From: Agromyces cerinus subsp. cerinus
Lineage (GTDB): Bacteria; Actinomycetota; Actinomycetes; Actinomycetales; Microbacteriaceae
Direction of reading: 5' to 3'
DNA length: 64,000 nt
NCBI RefSeq assembly: GCF_900142065.1
Contig: NZ_FSRJ01000004.1
Span: 248,001-312,000 of the forward strand
Below the pieces are notes generated by a model. That model had not been told where the DNA came from, did no database searches, and saw only the letters and a program-made list of their open reading frames with translations. Below, in pieces: positions 28,930-38,305 of the stretch; the stretch's first letter is position 1, and each line of letters begins with the position of its first letter. The translations under genes were made by a program, and so were the position numbers.

Positions 28930-30236
28930 ACTGCTCCTTCGACTCGGAGGACGGACGCGACGGATGCGACGACGGGGCTCTGAGCGAGGGCGGCGACGGT
29001 CTCGGCGAGCGCGGACTCCTTCGCCTCGTGCGTCCCGATCACCAGCGTAGCCCGCTCGGAGCCCTCGCTGACGGTCTGCTGCAACTGCTCGACGGAGACG
29101 CCGTGGTCGGCGAAGGTGCGGGCGATCTGCTCGAGCACACCGGGTTCGTCGGCCACCTCGAGGGTGATGGCGTAGCGCGTGGTGATGCGGCCGATCTCGA
29201 GCACGGGCAGCGCCGCGTGCGTCGACTCGGCCGTGCCCGGGCCGCCGATGACGTGCCGGCGGGCGATCGCCACGAGGTCGCCGAGCACGGCGGAGGCGGT
29301 CTGCACTCCCCCGGCACCTGCGCCGTAGAACATGAGGGGCCCGGCAGCGGATGCCTCGACGAACACGGCGTTGTTCGCGCCGTGCACGGCGGCCAGGGGG
29401 TGGCTACGGGGCACGAGCGCCGGGTAGACCCGCGCCGAGACGCCCTCTTCGCCGGTCTCGGCGTCGGTCAACCGCTCGCAGATGGCGAGGAGCTTGACGA
29501 CGTAGCCGGCGCGGCGTGCGGAGTCGACCTGCTCGGCCGAGACGCCCGTGATGCCCTCACGGTGCACGGCCTCGACGGGAACGCTCGTGTGGAACGCGAG
29601 GCTCGCGAGGATCGCGGCCTTCTGCGCGGCGTCGTAGCCGCCGATGTCGGCGGTCGGGTCGGCCTCGGCGTAGCCGAGTTCCGTCGCCGTCGCGAGGGCG
29701 TCCTCGAGGGAGGCGCCCGTCTGGTCCATGCGGTCGAGGATGAAGTTCGTCGTGCCGTTCACGATGCCGAGGATGCGGTCGATGCGATCGCCCGCGAGGC
29801 TGTCGCGGAGCGGCCGGATGATCGGGATGGCCCCGGCCACGGCGGCCTCGTAGGAGAGCTGGGCGCCCACCTGCTCGGCTGCGGCGAAGAGCTCGGGACC
29901 GTGGCTGGCGAGCAGCGCCTTGTTTCCCGTGACGACGTCGGCGCCCGACGCGATCGCCTGCAGCACGAGCGTGCGGGCCGGCTCGATGCCGCCCATGAGC
30001 TCGATGACGATGTCGGAGCCGAGGATGAGCGCGTCGGCGTCGGTCGTCAGGAGCTCGCGCGGCAGCTCGGCGTCGCGCTTGGCGTCGACGTCGCGCACGG
30101 CGATGCCGACGAGCTCGATGCGGGCGCCGATGCGCTGGGCGAGCTCGTCGGAGTGCTCGAGCAGGAGGCGTGCCACCTGGGAGCCGACGGAGCCCGCTCC
30201 GAGCAGGCCCACTCGGATGGAGCGGTACTCGATCAT
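28926..30236 (-). CDS. hom: Homoserine dehydrogenase with ACT domain
   Basis: The 436-aa enzyme reduces aspartate semialdehyde to homoserine. The NAD(P)-binding motif is VGLLGAGSVGSQVA (about 9-22), followed by VTGNKALLASHG, the catalytic region IVNGTTNFILDRM and GYAEADPTADIGGYDAAQK. Residues ~350-430 form a C-terminal ACT domain (YAITLEVADEPGVLEQIART), consistent with threonine feedback control as in other actinobacteria. Overlaps of 4 nt on both sides place it in the lysA-hom-thrC-thrB operon. Its product also feeds metX at 57.7 kb. Confidence 0.96.
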   Translation of the reverse strand: MIEYRSIRVGLLGAGSVGSQVARLLLEHSDELAQRIGARIELVGIAVRDVDAKRDAELPRELLTTDADALILGSDIVIELMGGIEPARTLVLQAIASGADVVTGNKALLASHGPELFAAAEQVGAQLSYEAAVAGAIPIIRPLRDSLAGDRIDRILGIVNGTTNFILDRMDQTGASLEDALATATELGYAEADPTADIGGYDAAQKAAILASLAFHTSVPVEAVHREGITGVSAEQVDSARRAGYVVKLLAICERLTDAETGEEGVSARVYPALVPRSHPLAAVHGANNAVFVEASAAGPLMFYGAGAGGVQTASAVLGDLVAIARRHVIGGPGTAESTHAALPVLEIGRITTRYAITLEVADEPGVLEQIARTFADHGVSVEQLQQTVSEGSERATLVIGTHEAKESALAETVAALAQSPVVASVASVLRVEGAV

Positions 30237-31657
30237 GCAGGGTTCCCTTCGATGGCGCGGTCGTACCCGGCGGATGCCTCGAGCCCGGCGTCCCGGGCGA
30301 GCAGCTGCGCCTCGGTCTCGCCGTGCACGATGACGCGGGCCACGCCGTCGCGGACGGCGACGACCGGCGGCCGGGGCACGTGGTTGTAGTTCGAGGCGAG
30401 CGACCAGCAGTAGGCGCCGGTGGCCGGCACGGCGAGCAGGTCGCCCGCTGCGACGTCGCCCGGCAGGTACTCGGCGTCGACGACGATGTCGCCCGACTCG
30501 CAGTGCTTGCCTGCGACCCGCACGAGGGCGGGCGCCGCGTCGGAGACGCGGGAGGCGATGCGGGCGGAGTACTCGGCCCCGTAGAGCGCGGTGCGCGCGT
30601 TGTCGCTCATGCCGCCGTCGACGGAGACGTAGTGGCGAACCCCGCCGTCGATCGGCACGGGCTTGATGGTGCCGACAGTGTAGAGCGTGACACCCGCGGG
30701 GCCGATGATCGAGCGGCCGGGCTCGAAGGCGAGCTTCGGCACGGGCACGTCGTGCTCGCGGCATCCGTTCGCGACGGCGGCGACGATGCCCTGCGCGATC
30801 TCCTCGATCGGGGCGGGCTCGTCGGCGGCGGTGTAGGCGATGCCGAAGCCGCCGCCCAGGTTCAGCTCGGGAACCGGGGCCGCCTGCGAGAGCTCCGCAT
30901 GCACGCCGAGCAGTCGCTCGGCCGACTCGGCGAAGCCCGCAGCGTCGAAGATCTGCGAACCGATGTGGCAGTGCAGGCCGAGGAACTCGAGCGAGGCGTG
31001 CGAGCGGATGCGGGCGCCGAGCTCGACGGCGCGGTCGAGCGGCACGCCGAACTTCTGGTCCTCGTGCGCGGTCGCGAGGAACTCGTGGGTCGAGGCGTGC
31101 ACACCGCTGTTGACGCGGAGCCGCACGGGCTGCACCCGGCCGGCGCGCGCCGCGGCATCCGCGACCCGCTCGATCTCGATCTCGCTGTCGATGACGATCA
31201 CGCCGACGCCCACGGCGATGCCGCGCTCGATCTCGGCGAGCGACTTGTTGTTGCCGTGGAATCCGATGCGGGCCGGATCGGCGCCCGCCGCCAGCGCGAC
31301 GGCGAGCTCGCCGCCGGTGCACACGTCGACCGCGAGTCCCTCGTCGGTCACCCAGCGCACGATCGCCCCCGAGAGGAAGGCCTTGCCGGCGTAATAGACC
31401 GTCACAGTCGTGCCGATGGATGCCGCGGCGTCGTGGAACGCCCGCTTGGTGCGCGCGGCACGGGCGCGCGCCTCGGCCTCGTCGACGACGTAGAGCGGAG
31501 TGCCGAACTCGGCGGCGAGCGACGCCGCGTCGCGGCCGGCGATCACGAGCCGGCCGGCCTCATCGCGGGCGGCGGTCGACGGCCAGACGAGCGGCGCGAG
31601 CGCATTGGCGTCGTCGGGCGCGCTGAGCCATCCGGGAAGGGATGCGGTGGATGCCAC
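30233..31657 (-). CDS. lysA: Diaminopimelate decarboxylase
   Basis: The 474-aa fold-III PLP enzyme makes lysine from meso-diaminopimelate. The PLP lysine is K92 (VYYAGKAFLSG); GLHCHIGSQIFD, LNLGGGFGIAY and KHCESGDIVV with the active-site cysteine are all present. It starts at a GTG with GAGG about 8 nt upstream. A leader of about 105 nt separates it from the predicted promoter at 31769-31798. It is the first gene of the lysine/threonine operon. Confidence 0.95.
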   Translation of the reverse strand: MASTASLPGWLSAPDDANALAPLVWPSTAARDEAGRLVIAGRDAASLAAEFGTPLYVVDEAEARARAARTKRAFHDAAASIGTTVTVYYAGKAFLSGAIVRWVTDEGLAVDVCTGGELAVALAAGADPARIGFHGNNKSLAEIERGIAVGVGVIVIDSEIEIERVADAAARAGRVQPVRLRVNSGVHASTHEFLATAHEDQKFGVPLDRAVELGARIRSHASLEFLGLHCHIGSQIFDAAGFAESAERLLGVHAELSQAAPVPELNLGGGFGIAYTAADEPAPIEEIAQGIVAAVANGCREHDVPVPKLAFEPGRSIIGPAGVTLYTVGTIKPVPIDGGVRHYVSVDGGMSDNARTALYGAEYSARIASRVSDAAPALVRVAGKHCESGDIVVDAEYLPGDVAAGDLLAVPATGAYCWSLASNYNHVPRPPVVAVRDGVARVIVHGETEAQLLARDAGLEASAGYDRAIEGNPA

Positions 31658-31768
31658 GGGGGAACCTCACGGACGAAAGACGATTGCTTGGATCGCTCGC
31701 GGCGAGCGAACCCGGATCGGTTCCTGAAGCCTGCTGTGCGCGTCGACCTTGTGGGTCGGCGTACGGCG

Positions 31769-31798
31769 AGTCTACCGAGGCGTGCATGCCGAGCCGAA
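31769..31798 (-). promoter_or_regulatory. Predicted promoter of the lysA-hom-thrC-thrB operon
   Basis: On the minus strand TTCGGC (31798-31793) and TAGACT (31774-31769) are 18 bp apart. The ~105-nt leader to lysA includes a dyad, TCGCTCGC-G-GCGAGCGA, at 31693-31709. I found no leader peptide, lysine riboswitch or T-box pattern in it. Confidence 0.45.
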
Positions 31799-31866
31799 TC
31801 GAGCCCGTCGAGCGAGTGCTCCCGGCGGAGCCGCGAGCGGTTCCCGGACGGAGCGGCGCGGGTCGA

Positions 31867-32910
31867 CTACCCGCAGCTGCCCTTCTGCTCGAGGCTCGCG
31901 GAGTCGAGCACGAGACCGTCGGCCTGGAGGCGGACCGCGGCGGCACCGGACGTCACTGCGATCGACTCGAGCTGCACGCCCTCGGGCAGCCGGTCGGCGA
32001 TGCAGATCTCGAGCGGGTCGCCGCCGAGGAGACGCTCGATGACGCCCGACACGTCGATCGACGCGCCGACCGCGCCCACCTCGACGCCTTCGGGTTCGAG
32101 CAGCACCGAGTCCCCCGCTGCGACCGGGGTGGCCGTCACCTGATACGTGATCGGCAGGCCGAAGATCTCGATGCGCCCCTCGTAGCCGACGGTGCCGTCG
32201 CCGAGGGTGAGCCCGGTCTCGACGCCCGCGACGGTGATGAGCTGGTTGATCGAGTCGGCGTCGGCGGTGATCGTCGCCGTCAGCTGGTCGACGGGCGCCT
32301 CGAGATCGACCGGCATGCCCTCGGCGACGACGGAGACGGCGATGGGTGCGCCCTCGACGGTCAGGTCGGGCGCATCGAGTTCGACGTGCTGCATCGTGCC
32401 CGAGAGGTACTGCCCGATCACCGAGAACCCGCCGATGCTCACGGTGACGTCGCCCTCGACGCCGTCGGGCAGGTTCGCCTCGATCTCCTCGGCGACCCGC
32501 TGCTCGGCGATGCCGCGCGCGACGATGTCGGCTACGACGACGAGCGCGACGAGTACCGCGAGCACCACGCCGACGACGATCCAGATGCGAGCGGCACGAC
32601 TGAGACGCCGGCGCTCGCGGGGCTCGGCGGCCTCGGCGTCGGCAGCGGCCGGAGCCGCGGCAGCGGCGGCACCAGCAGCACCGGCAGCGCCTGCAGACGC
32701 ACCAGGAGCCGGATACGGCTCGATCACCTCGGTCGGCTGCTCGTCCGAGGCATCCGTCTCGATGACCAGGGTGGCGCCCGACCCGTCGTCACCGGTCTCG
32801 ACGACCGCCGTCGGCTGCGCGTCGGCGGTCTCGCCGTTCTCGACCGGTTCGACCGGCCCTGTCGCCTCGGGGGCCTCGCCCGGGTCGTGCTCGTCGCCGT
32901 GCTTCGCCAT
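31867..32910 (-). CDS. DUF2993 / LmeA-like membrane-anchored protein
   Basis: The 347-aa protein has a ~100-residue disordered acidic and Ala/Pro-rich cytoplasmic N-terminus, one membrane helix (about 108-130, IWIVVGVVLAVLVALVVVAD) and an extracytoplasmic part with SIGGFSVIGQYLSGTMQHVE and repeated beta strands, the DUF2993 pattern. LmeA of mycobacteria binds phospholipid and supports lipomannan elongation; a role in lipoglycan maturation is a family inference only. It lies 26 bp after argS and 209 bp before lysA. Confidence 0.78.
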   Translation of the reverse strand: MAKHGDEHDPGEAPEATGPVEPVENGETADAQPTAVVETGDDGSGATLVIETDASDEQPTEVIEPYPAPGASAGAAGAAGAAAAAAPAAADAEAAEPRERRRLSRAARIWIVVGVVLAVLVALVVVADIVARGIAEQRVAEEIEANLPDGVEGDVTVSIGGFSVIGQYLSGTMQHVELDAPDLTVEGAPIAVSVVAEGMPVDLEAPVDQLTATITADADSINQLITVAGVETGLTLGDGTVGYEGRIEIFGLPITYQVTATPVAAGDSVLLEPEGVEVGAVGASIDVSGVIERLLGGDPLEICIADRLPEGVQLESIAVTSGAAAVRLQADGLVLDSASLEQKGSCG

Positions 32911-32936
32911 CGGTGCCTCCGGGTCGGGGTGGTGGG

Positions 32937-34610
32937 TCACATGCGTTCGGGTGCCGAGACGCCGAGGAGTTCGAGGCCGTTGCGGATGACCTGACCCGTC
33001 GCGTCGTTCAACCAGAGCCTCGTGCGGTGCAGTTCGCCGATGGGCTCCTCGCCGAGCGGGAGCACCCGGCAGTTGTCGTACCAGCGATGGTAGAGCCCGG
33101 CGAGCTCTTCGATGTAGCGGGCCACGCGGTGCGGTTCGCGGAGCTCGGCGGACTGGGCGACGACGCGCGGGAACTCCTGGAGGGCACCGAGCAGTGCCGA
33201 CTCCGTCTCGTGGGTCAGCAGCTCGGGCGCGAACGACGAGCGATCGAGCCCGACGGATGCCGCGTTGCGGTCGACCGCGCAGGTGCGGGCGTGCGCGTAC
33301 TGCACGTAGAAGACAGGGTTGTCGTTCGTGCGGCGCTGCAGGATCTCGGGGTCGATCGTCAGCGGCGAGTCGGCCGGGTACCGGCCGAGCGTGTAGCGCA
33401 GCGCGTCGGTGCCGAGCCAGGCCTGCAGGTCGTCGAGCTCGATGATGTTGCCGGCCCGCTTGGAGAGCTTCGCGCCGTTGATCGAGACGAGCTGTCCGAT
33501 GAGCACCTCGACGTCGCGCTCGGGGTCGTCGCCCGCGGCGCCGGCGAGCGCCTTCAGACGGTGCACGTAGCCGTGGTGGTCGGCGCCGAGCAGGTAGATC
33601 TTGTGGCCGAACCCGCGGTCGCCCTTGTCGAGGTAGTAGGCGGCATCGGCCGCGAAGTAGGTGTAGACGCCGTTGCCGCGGCGGATCACGCGGTCTTTGT
33701 CGTCGCCGAAGTCGGTCGTGCGCACCCACACGGCGTCGTCGAGGTCGAAGACGTGCCCCTGGGCGCGCAGCCGCTCGACGGCGGTGTCGATGTCGGAGAG
33801 GCCGTCGTCGCCCTTCGCGTGCAGGCGGCGTTCGCTCGTCCACACGTCGAAGTGCACGTTGAACCGGGCGAGCGAGGCGCGGATCTCGGCGAGCTGGAGC
33901 TCGTAGGCGATCTCGGTCGCGGTGTGCAGCGCCACGGCATCGTCGAGCTCGAGGAGCTTCGGCTCGCGCTCGAGCACCTGACGGGCGAGTTCGCCGATGT
34001 AGGCGCCGGGGTAGCCGCCCTCGGGGGTCGGCTCGCCCTTCGCCGCGGCGAGCACGGAGGCGCCGAAGTTCTCCATCTGGTTGCCGGCGTCGTTGATGTA
34101 GTACTCGTTGGCCACCTCGGCGCCGGCGGCGCGCAGCACCCGGCCGATCGAGTCGCCGAGCGCGGCCCAGCGGGTGTGGCCGATGTGCAGCGGACCGGTG
34201 GGGTTCGCCGAGACGAACTCGAGGTTGATGACACTGCCCGCGAGGGCGTCGCTCGTGCCGTAGGCGGGCCCCGCCTCGACGATGGTCTTCGCGAGCGCAC
34301 CGGCGGCCGCGGCATCGAGCCGGATGTTGATGAAGCCGGGACCGGCCACCTCGGCGCTCGCGACGCCGTCGACGCCGGCGAGGCCGGTCGCGAGTTCGGT
34401 CGCGAGTTCGCGCGGGTTCACGCCGAGCGGCTTCGCGACGCGCATCGCGATGTTCGAGGCCCAGTCGCCGTGCTCGCGGTTCTTCGGGCGCTCGAGTGCG
34501 ACGTCGTTCGCCGAGAGCTCGAACGCGACCTCGTCGCCCGCAGCGCGACGTCGCTCGACGATGGCGAGGACGAGGGCGTACAGGGCGAGCGAAAGATCGG
34601 CGGGAGTCAC
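32937..34610 (-). CDS. argS: Arginyl-tRNA synthetase
   Basis: The 557-aa class I enzyme charges tRNA-Arg. It has the N-terminal Arg-tRNA recognition domain, the HIGH motif in [32 protein letters not shown], the LSKRAGN version of KMSKS, and the C-terminal DALR anticodon domain. A TTG at 34616 is also possible, but the GTG at 34610 lies exactly 6 nt after a TAGGAT -10 box, which fits a leaderless start. It begins the conserved argS-lysA-hom-thr-rho-prfA block. Confidence 0.96.
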   Translation of the reverse strand: MTPADLSLALYALVLAIVERRRAAGDEVAFELSANDVALERPKNREHGDWASNIAMRVAKPLGVNPRELATELATGLAGVDGVASAEVAGPGFINIRLDAAAAGALAKTIVEAGPAYGTSDALAGSVINLEFVSANPTGPLHIGHTRWAALGDSIGRVLRAAGAEVANEYYINDAGNQMENFGASVLAAAKGEPTPEGGYPGAYIGELARQVLEREPKLLELDDAVALHTATEIAYELQLAEIRASLARFNVHFDVWTSERRLHAKGDDGLSDIDTAVERLRAQGHVFDLDDAVWVRTTDFGDDKDRVIRRGNGVYTYFAADAAYYLDKGDRGFGHKIYLLGADHHGYVHRLKALAGAAGDDPERDVEVLIGQLVSINGAKLSKRAGNIIELDDLQAWLGTDALRYTLGRYPADSPLTIDPEILQRRTNDNPVFYVQYAHARTCAVDRNAASVGLDRSSFAPELLTHETESALLGALQEFPRVVAQSAELREPHRVARYIEELAGLYHRWYDNCRVLPLGEEPIGELHRTRLWLNDATGQVIRNGLELLGVSAPERM

Positions 34611-34649
34611 CCGCAAATCCTACCCGCCGCCATTGATAAGGTTCGTCAC

Positions 34650-35264
34650 ATGCTGCGCTCGTCCCGTCTGTCCCGCACCCGTCCCGCCGCCGTCGCACTC
34701 GTGGTCGCGGCATCCGTGATGGCGCTGAGCGGATGCACCGGCGCAGCGCCCGATCCTGAGAAGACGACCGCCCCGCCGCAGGCGAGCGAGTCGCCCACCG
34801 CGACGACGGAGCCGAGCGAGACTGCGGAGCCCCTCGTGCCGTTCGCGATCGAGTGCGACGCGCTGCTCACGCCCGACCAGGTCTACGCGTTCAACCCGAA
34901 CTTCGGCGCCGCCCCCGACTTCGCACCGTCGGGCGAGCAGGTCGTCGCCATCGTCGACGAGGCCGGAACCGCGTGCGGCTGGCTCAACCAGACGAGCGGC
35001 GAGGTCATCGAGATCGGCGTCGCGACTCCCACCGAGGCCGCGCTGCTCGCCCACCAGAGCGACGCCGCCATGAACTCCACACCGGTGCCCACCTACGGCA
35101 CGCCGCCCGAGCTCGAGGGGTACTTCACCCAGGCCGACGGCAGCGGAGAGGCGCAGATCTTCAGCGGCCCGTACTGGATCGTGATCCGTTCCGCGGCGCT
35201 CTTCGAACCCGGCGACGCCGGCAAGCTCGTCGCCGACGTGCTCGGCAACCTGCCCGCCGCCTGA
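34650..35264 (+). CDS. Predicted lipoprotein
   Basis: The 204-aa protein has a lipoprotein signal peptide: arginine-rich start, hydrophobic VALVVAASVMALSG and lipidated Cys29 (LSGC). A Thr/Ser/Pro/Glu linker follows, then a globular domain with CDALLTPDQVYAFNPNFG, two further cysteines (about 71 and 112) and IFSGPYWIVIRS. This looks like the secreted single-domain proteins common in Microbacteriaceae; function unknown. TAAGGT 8 nt before the ATG suggests leaderless expression, divergent from argS with only 39 bp between starts. Confidence 0.82.
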   Translation: MLRSSRLSRTRPAAVALVVAASVMALSGCTGAAPDPEKTTAPPQASESPTATTEPSETAEPLVPFAIECDALLTPDQVYAFNPNFGAAPDFAPSGEQVVAIVDEAGTACGWLNQTSGEVIEIGVATPTEAALLAHQSDAAMNSTPVPTYGTPPELEGYFTQADGSGEAQIFSGPYWIVIRSAALFEPGDAGKLVADVLGNLPAA

Positions 35265-35278
35265 CACGCGCAGCCACG

Positions 35279-36460
35279 ATGAGATCAGCACAGGGAACGC
35301 CCTCGTGGCTCGGGGCGGTCAATGATCGCGTCGGGCTCTCGGCGCTGCTCGACCACGGACCGCTCACTCGCAACCGCATCTGCGAACTCGTCGGAGTGTC
35401 CAAACCCACCGCCTCGATGATGATGACCCGGCTGATCGCCGCGGGCGTGATCGAGGAGCGCGGCCAGGTCGCCGGCAACCCGGGTCGCAGCGCGACGCTC
35501 TACGCCGCCCGCACCGATCGCCCGCTCGGCGTCGCGATCGTGATCGAAGCCGACGAGCTCCGCGCCTCGGTCGTCGACGCGGCCGGCGGGGAGCGGCCGA
35601 TCGTGCGCACCCCGCTCTCCCGCGATCCCGCCGACCGGAACGCCGTGCGCGAGGTCGCCGCCGCGATCCGCGACGCGAGCGCCGCCGCGGGCACCGACCC
35701 CTCGGTCGTGCACACCGTCTGCATCGGCACGGCCGGCTACGTCGACCCGGGCGAGGAGGGCACGCTCTTCAGCGAGACTCTCCCCGGGTGGCCCGTCAGC
35801 GGTTTGCGACGCACCCTCGAGGCCGAGCTCGGAGTCGCCGTCTTCGTCGAGAACGACGTGAACCTCGCCGCGATCGCCGAACGCCAGTCGGGCGCGGGCG
35901 AGGGCCGCGACGTGTTCGCGCTGCTCTGGCTCGGCAACGGCGTCGGCGCGTCGTTCGACGTGGCCGGCGACCTGCATCGCGGCAGCTTCGGCGGCGCCGG
36001 CGAGATCGGCTTCCTCCCGCTGTCCGCCGCCGCCCAGGCACTCGACGAGCACGCCGTCACGAGCCAGGACCTCGCGGGCGCCGTGGCCGTGCGCCGCATC
36101 GCGGCCGCCCACGGACTCGACGACACCGATCATCGCTCGGCGCTCGACGCGATCGCCGCGAGCCCCGAGCGTGCGGCGATCGTCGAGGAGATCGGAGCGC
36201 GCGTCGCGCACATCTCGCTGCCGCTGCTCGCAACCCTCGACCCCGGCCGGCTCGTGCTCGCCGGCCCCACGGCGATCGTCGGCGGCCAGCCCCTCGCCGA
36301 GGCGGTGGAGCGCGGCATCCGCAGCATCAGCAGGTGGTACCCAGAGGTCGTCGCGACGCGCATCGACCACGACCCCGTGCTGCACGGCGCACGCGCGTTC
36401 CTGACGGCGAAGGTGCGCGACGACCTGCTCGGCACGGTCGCACGTCTCAGCCTCTCCTGA
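35279..36460 (+). CDS. ROK family transcriptional regulator
   Basis: The 393-aa protein has a winged helix-turn-helix (about 20-65, TRNRICELVGVSKPTASMMM) and a sugar-kinase-like ROK domain (CIGTAGYVDPGEEGTLF, VFVENDVNLAAIAE, GAGEIGFLPL). The zinc-binding CxCGxxGCxE motif of canonical ROK regulators is absent, and the kinase aspartate context is weak, so this is a sensor rather than an enzyme. It probably represses sugar-use genes that are not in this window. It lies 14 bp after the lipoprotein gene. Confidence 0.88.
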   Translation: MRSAQGTPSWLGAVNDRVGLSALLDHGPLTRNRICELVGVSKPTASMMMTRLIAAGVIEERGQVAGNPGRSATLYAARTDRPLGVAIVIEADELRASVVDAAGGERPIVRTPLSRDPADRNAVREVAAAIRDASAAAGTDPSVVHTVCIGTAGYVDPGEEGTLFSETLPGWPVSGLRRTLEAELGVAVFVENDVNLAAIAERQSGAGEGRDVFALLWLGNGVGASFDVAGDLHRGSFGGAGEIGFLPLSAAAQALDEHAVTSQDLAGAVAVRRIAAAHGLDDTDHRSALDAIAASPERAAIVEEIGARVAHISLPLLATLDPGRLVLAGPTAIVGGQPLAEAVERGIRSISRWYPEVVATRIDHDPVLHGARAFLTAKVRDDLLGTVARLSLS

Positions 36461-36525
36461 GCCGCCACACCGCCGCCCGACGGGTCGGGAGCGACCGCGC
36501 GAAGTGGTAATGTCTCTAGCTGTGC

Positions 36526-36598
36526 GCCTCCGTAGCTCAGGGGATAGAGCGCCGGTTTCCGGTACCGTAGGTCGGGGGTTCGAATCCCTCCGGGGGCA
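36526..36598 (+). tRNA. tRNA-Arg (anticodon CCG)
   Basis: The 73-nt sequence folds as a cloverleaf: acceptor GCCTCCG with CGGGGGC, D-arm GCTC/GAGC, anticodon loop TTCCGGT giving CCG (reads CGG), and T-loop TTCGAAT. The anticodon stem has one weak outer pair (C-T). CCA is not encoded. A TAATGT -10 box is at 36508-36513. CGG is a frequent Arg codon in this DNA. Confidence 0.95.
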
Positions 36599-36653
36599 CG
36601 TTGCATGTGGTGGTGTCGGCGCTTCGCGCCGATGATCCGGCACACGATTCGAG

Positions 36654-36683
36654 AAGCCTCGGCCCTACCGGCCGGGGCTTTTC
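36654..36683 (+). terminator. Rho-independent terminator after tRNA-Arg
   Basis: AAGCCTCGGCC (36654-36664) pairs with GGCCGGGGCTT (36670-36680), with one G-T pair and a 5-nt loop, and is followed by TTTTC. This is the only hairpin I noted in the window with a T tract. A smaller GC hairpin (TCGGCGC-TTC-GCGCCGA) lies at 36616-36632. Confidence 0.8.
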
Positions 36684-36759
36684 TCGTACGACGACTCGGT
36701 GACGGCCACGCCCGTAGACTCGGCTGGTCGCACCCGCCCGACGAGGAGAGGCCTCGCCC

Positions 36760-38217
36760 ATGCACGTCAGCACCGGAGCCCTGCATCCCCTGGCATCCCC
36801 CCTCGGCTGGATGAACCCGTGGAGCTTCGATCGGCTCCTGCCCTTCCTCATCGTCGGCGGCCTGGTCGTCGGCATGATCGTGGTCCGGGTCCTCGATGCC
36901 CGGGCGAAGCGCCGCGAGCTCGCGCCCGCCGCCGGGCGAGCGAGCCAGTCGCCGCCGACCGTCGGGATCGAGGAGCTCGAGCGGCGAGCGGGGCTCGCCC
37001 TCGTGGCATCCGACGACCGTGTCACCGCGGCCGCCGCCGAGGTGGACTACGCGGGCGCGCTCGACGGCGACGAGGTCGCCGCCGTGCTCCGTTCGGCGCA
37101 CGAGAAGGCGCGGGAACAGCTCGCCGAGGCGTTCGCGCTGCAACGCGAGGCCGGCCTCACGACCGCCCCCGACTCCGAACGGCGCGCCGCCTACGAGCGG
37201 ATCCTCCGGCTGACCGACGCCGTCGACGCCGCCCTCGACCGCGACCGGCGTTCGCTCGAGCAGTTGCGCGCGCTGGGCGCCCGCGCCGTGGAGGAACACG
37301 ACGCGCTCGTCGGCGAGCTCGCGGCAGTCGAACGCGATGCGGCCGGCTCGACCGCCCGACTCGCCGACGCGGCCGGTCGCTACGCCGCCGAAGCGCTCGA
37401 CCCCGCAGTGACGGCCGCCGACGACGCCCGCACCGCCCTCGCCGAGGTCCGCGCGAAGCTCTCGGCTCCCGCCGAGGCGGCGACCGGCACTGCTGCGGCA
37501 GTGCAGCTCACCTCGGCCCGAGCCGAACTCCGCACGGCGGCCGATCGGCTCGCCGCCGCCGAGGCGCACCTCGCCGCCCTCGCGGCGAGCGACCTCGCCG
37601 TCGCCGACGCCATCGCCGCCCTCGAGCGCGACATCGAGGTCGCCCGCGCAATGGACAGCACCCGGCTGCGTACCGTCGCCGACGACTTCGCCGTCGAGGC
37701 CGAGGCGCTCCGCGAAGCACTCGCGGCAGCCGGCCGCGACCCCGTCTCGCTCGGCCGCAGGGTCGTGCGAGCGGATGCCGCGATCGACGCCGAGATCCGC
37801 GCAGGCGCGAGTGCCGGAGCGCTGTCGCAACGCGTGCTCGCGGAGCGATCGAGCGCACTCGCCGCCGCCCGGATGCTCGTCGGCACGGCCGAGCACGCCC
37901 TTTCGGCCGACCCGGTCGACGCCGCCGCCCGGATCCGCCGCGACGAGGCGGCGGCACTGCTCGCCGAGGCGCGCGACCTCCTCTCGGCGGCGGCGCGGCC
38001 CGAGCTCGCGCCCGGCGATGCGCGGGAACAGGCCGATGCCGCCGCGCACCTCGCGCGCCGATCGTTGGCGATCGCTCGCGACGACGCCGCCGGCACCCCG
38101 GCCTCGGGCGGACGCCTCTTCGATCGCGCGGCAGGCGGCGACGGGTTCTTCGCCGATCTCGTGGCGGGCCTCCTCGAGCGCGCCGAAGAACGGGATGCCG
38201 CGGCTCGCCACGACTGA
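36760..38217 (+). CDS. Membrane-anchored coiled-coil protein, paralogue of the TPM protein's C-terminal domain
   Basis: The 485-aa protein has one N-terminal membrane helix (about 24-45, LLPFLIVGGLVVGMIVVRVL) and a long Ala/Glu/Arg-rich helical domain. Residues from IEELERRAGLALVASDDRV to the end align with the cytosolic helical domain of the next protein (IEELRRQAGSALVQIDDAV), including RILRLTDAVDA versus GIIRLTGEADA and the GRDPVSL versus GRDPIAL segment. It lacks the TPM domain, signal peptide and Gly-rich tail. A TAGACT box (36715-36720) and GAGGAG site precede it. Function unknown; see the TPM/PspA cluster. Confidence 0.82.
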   Translation: MHVSTGALHPLASPLGWMNPWSFDRLLPFLIVGGLVVGMIVVRVLDARAKRRELAPAAGRASQSPPTVGIEELERRAGLALVASDDRVTAAAAEVDYAGALDGDEVAAVLRSAHEKAREQLAEAFALQREAGLTTAPDSERRAAYERILRLTDAVDAALDRDRRSLEQLRALGARAVEEHDALVGELAAVERDAAGSTARLADAAGRYAAEALDPAVTAADDARTALAEVRAKLSAPAEAATGTAAAVQLTSARAELRTAADRLAAAEAHLAALAASDLAVADAIAALERDIEVARAMDSTRLRTVADDFAVEAEALREALAAAGRDPVSLGRRVVRADAAIDAEIRAGASAGALSQRVLAERSSALAAARMLVGTAEHALSADPVDAAARIRRDEAAALLAEARDLLSAAARPELAPGDAREQADAAAHLARRSLAIARDDAAGTPASGGRLFDRAAGGDGFFADLVAGLLERAEERDAAARHD

Positions 38218-38305
38218 ACTGACACGCAGGCCGAGCATGGACGAGGCGCAGCGGCTCGCCATAGACTCGGGTTCGTCCGTCCGGACGGGGGAAAGGCACT
38301 GGTGC

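Noticed and set aside
31658..31768. A lysine riboswitch or leader peptide before lysA
   Set aside because: The ~105-nt leader has one short dyad, no lysine-rich peptide and no conserved riboswitch core.
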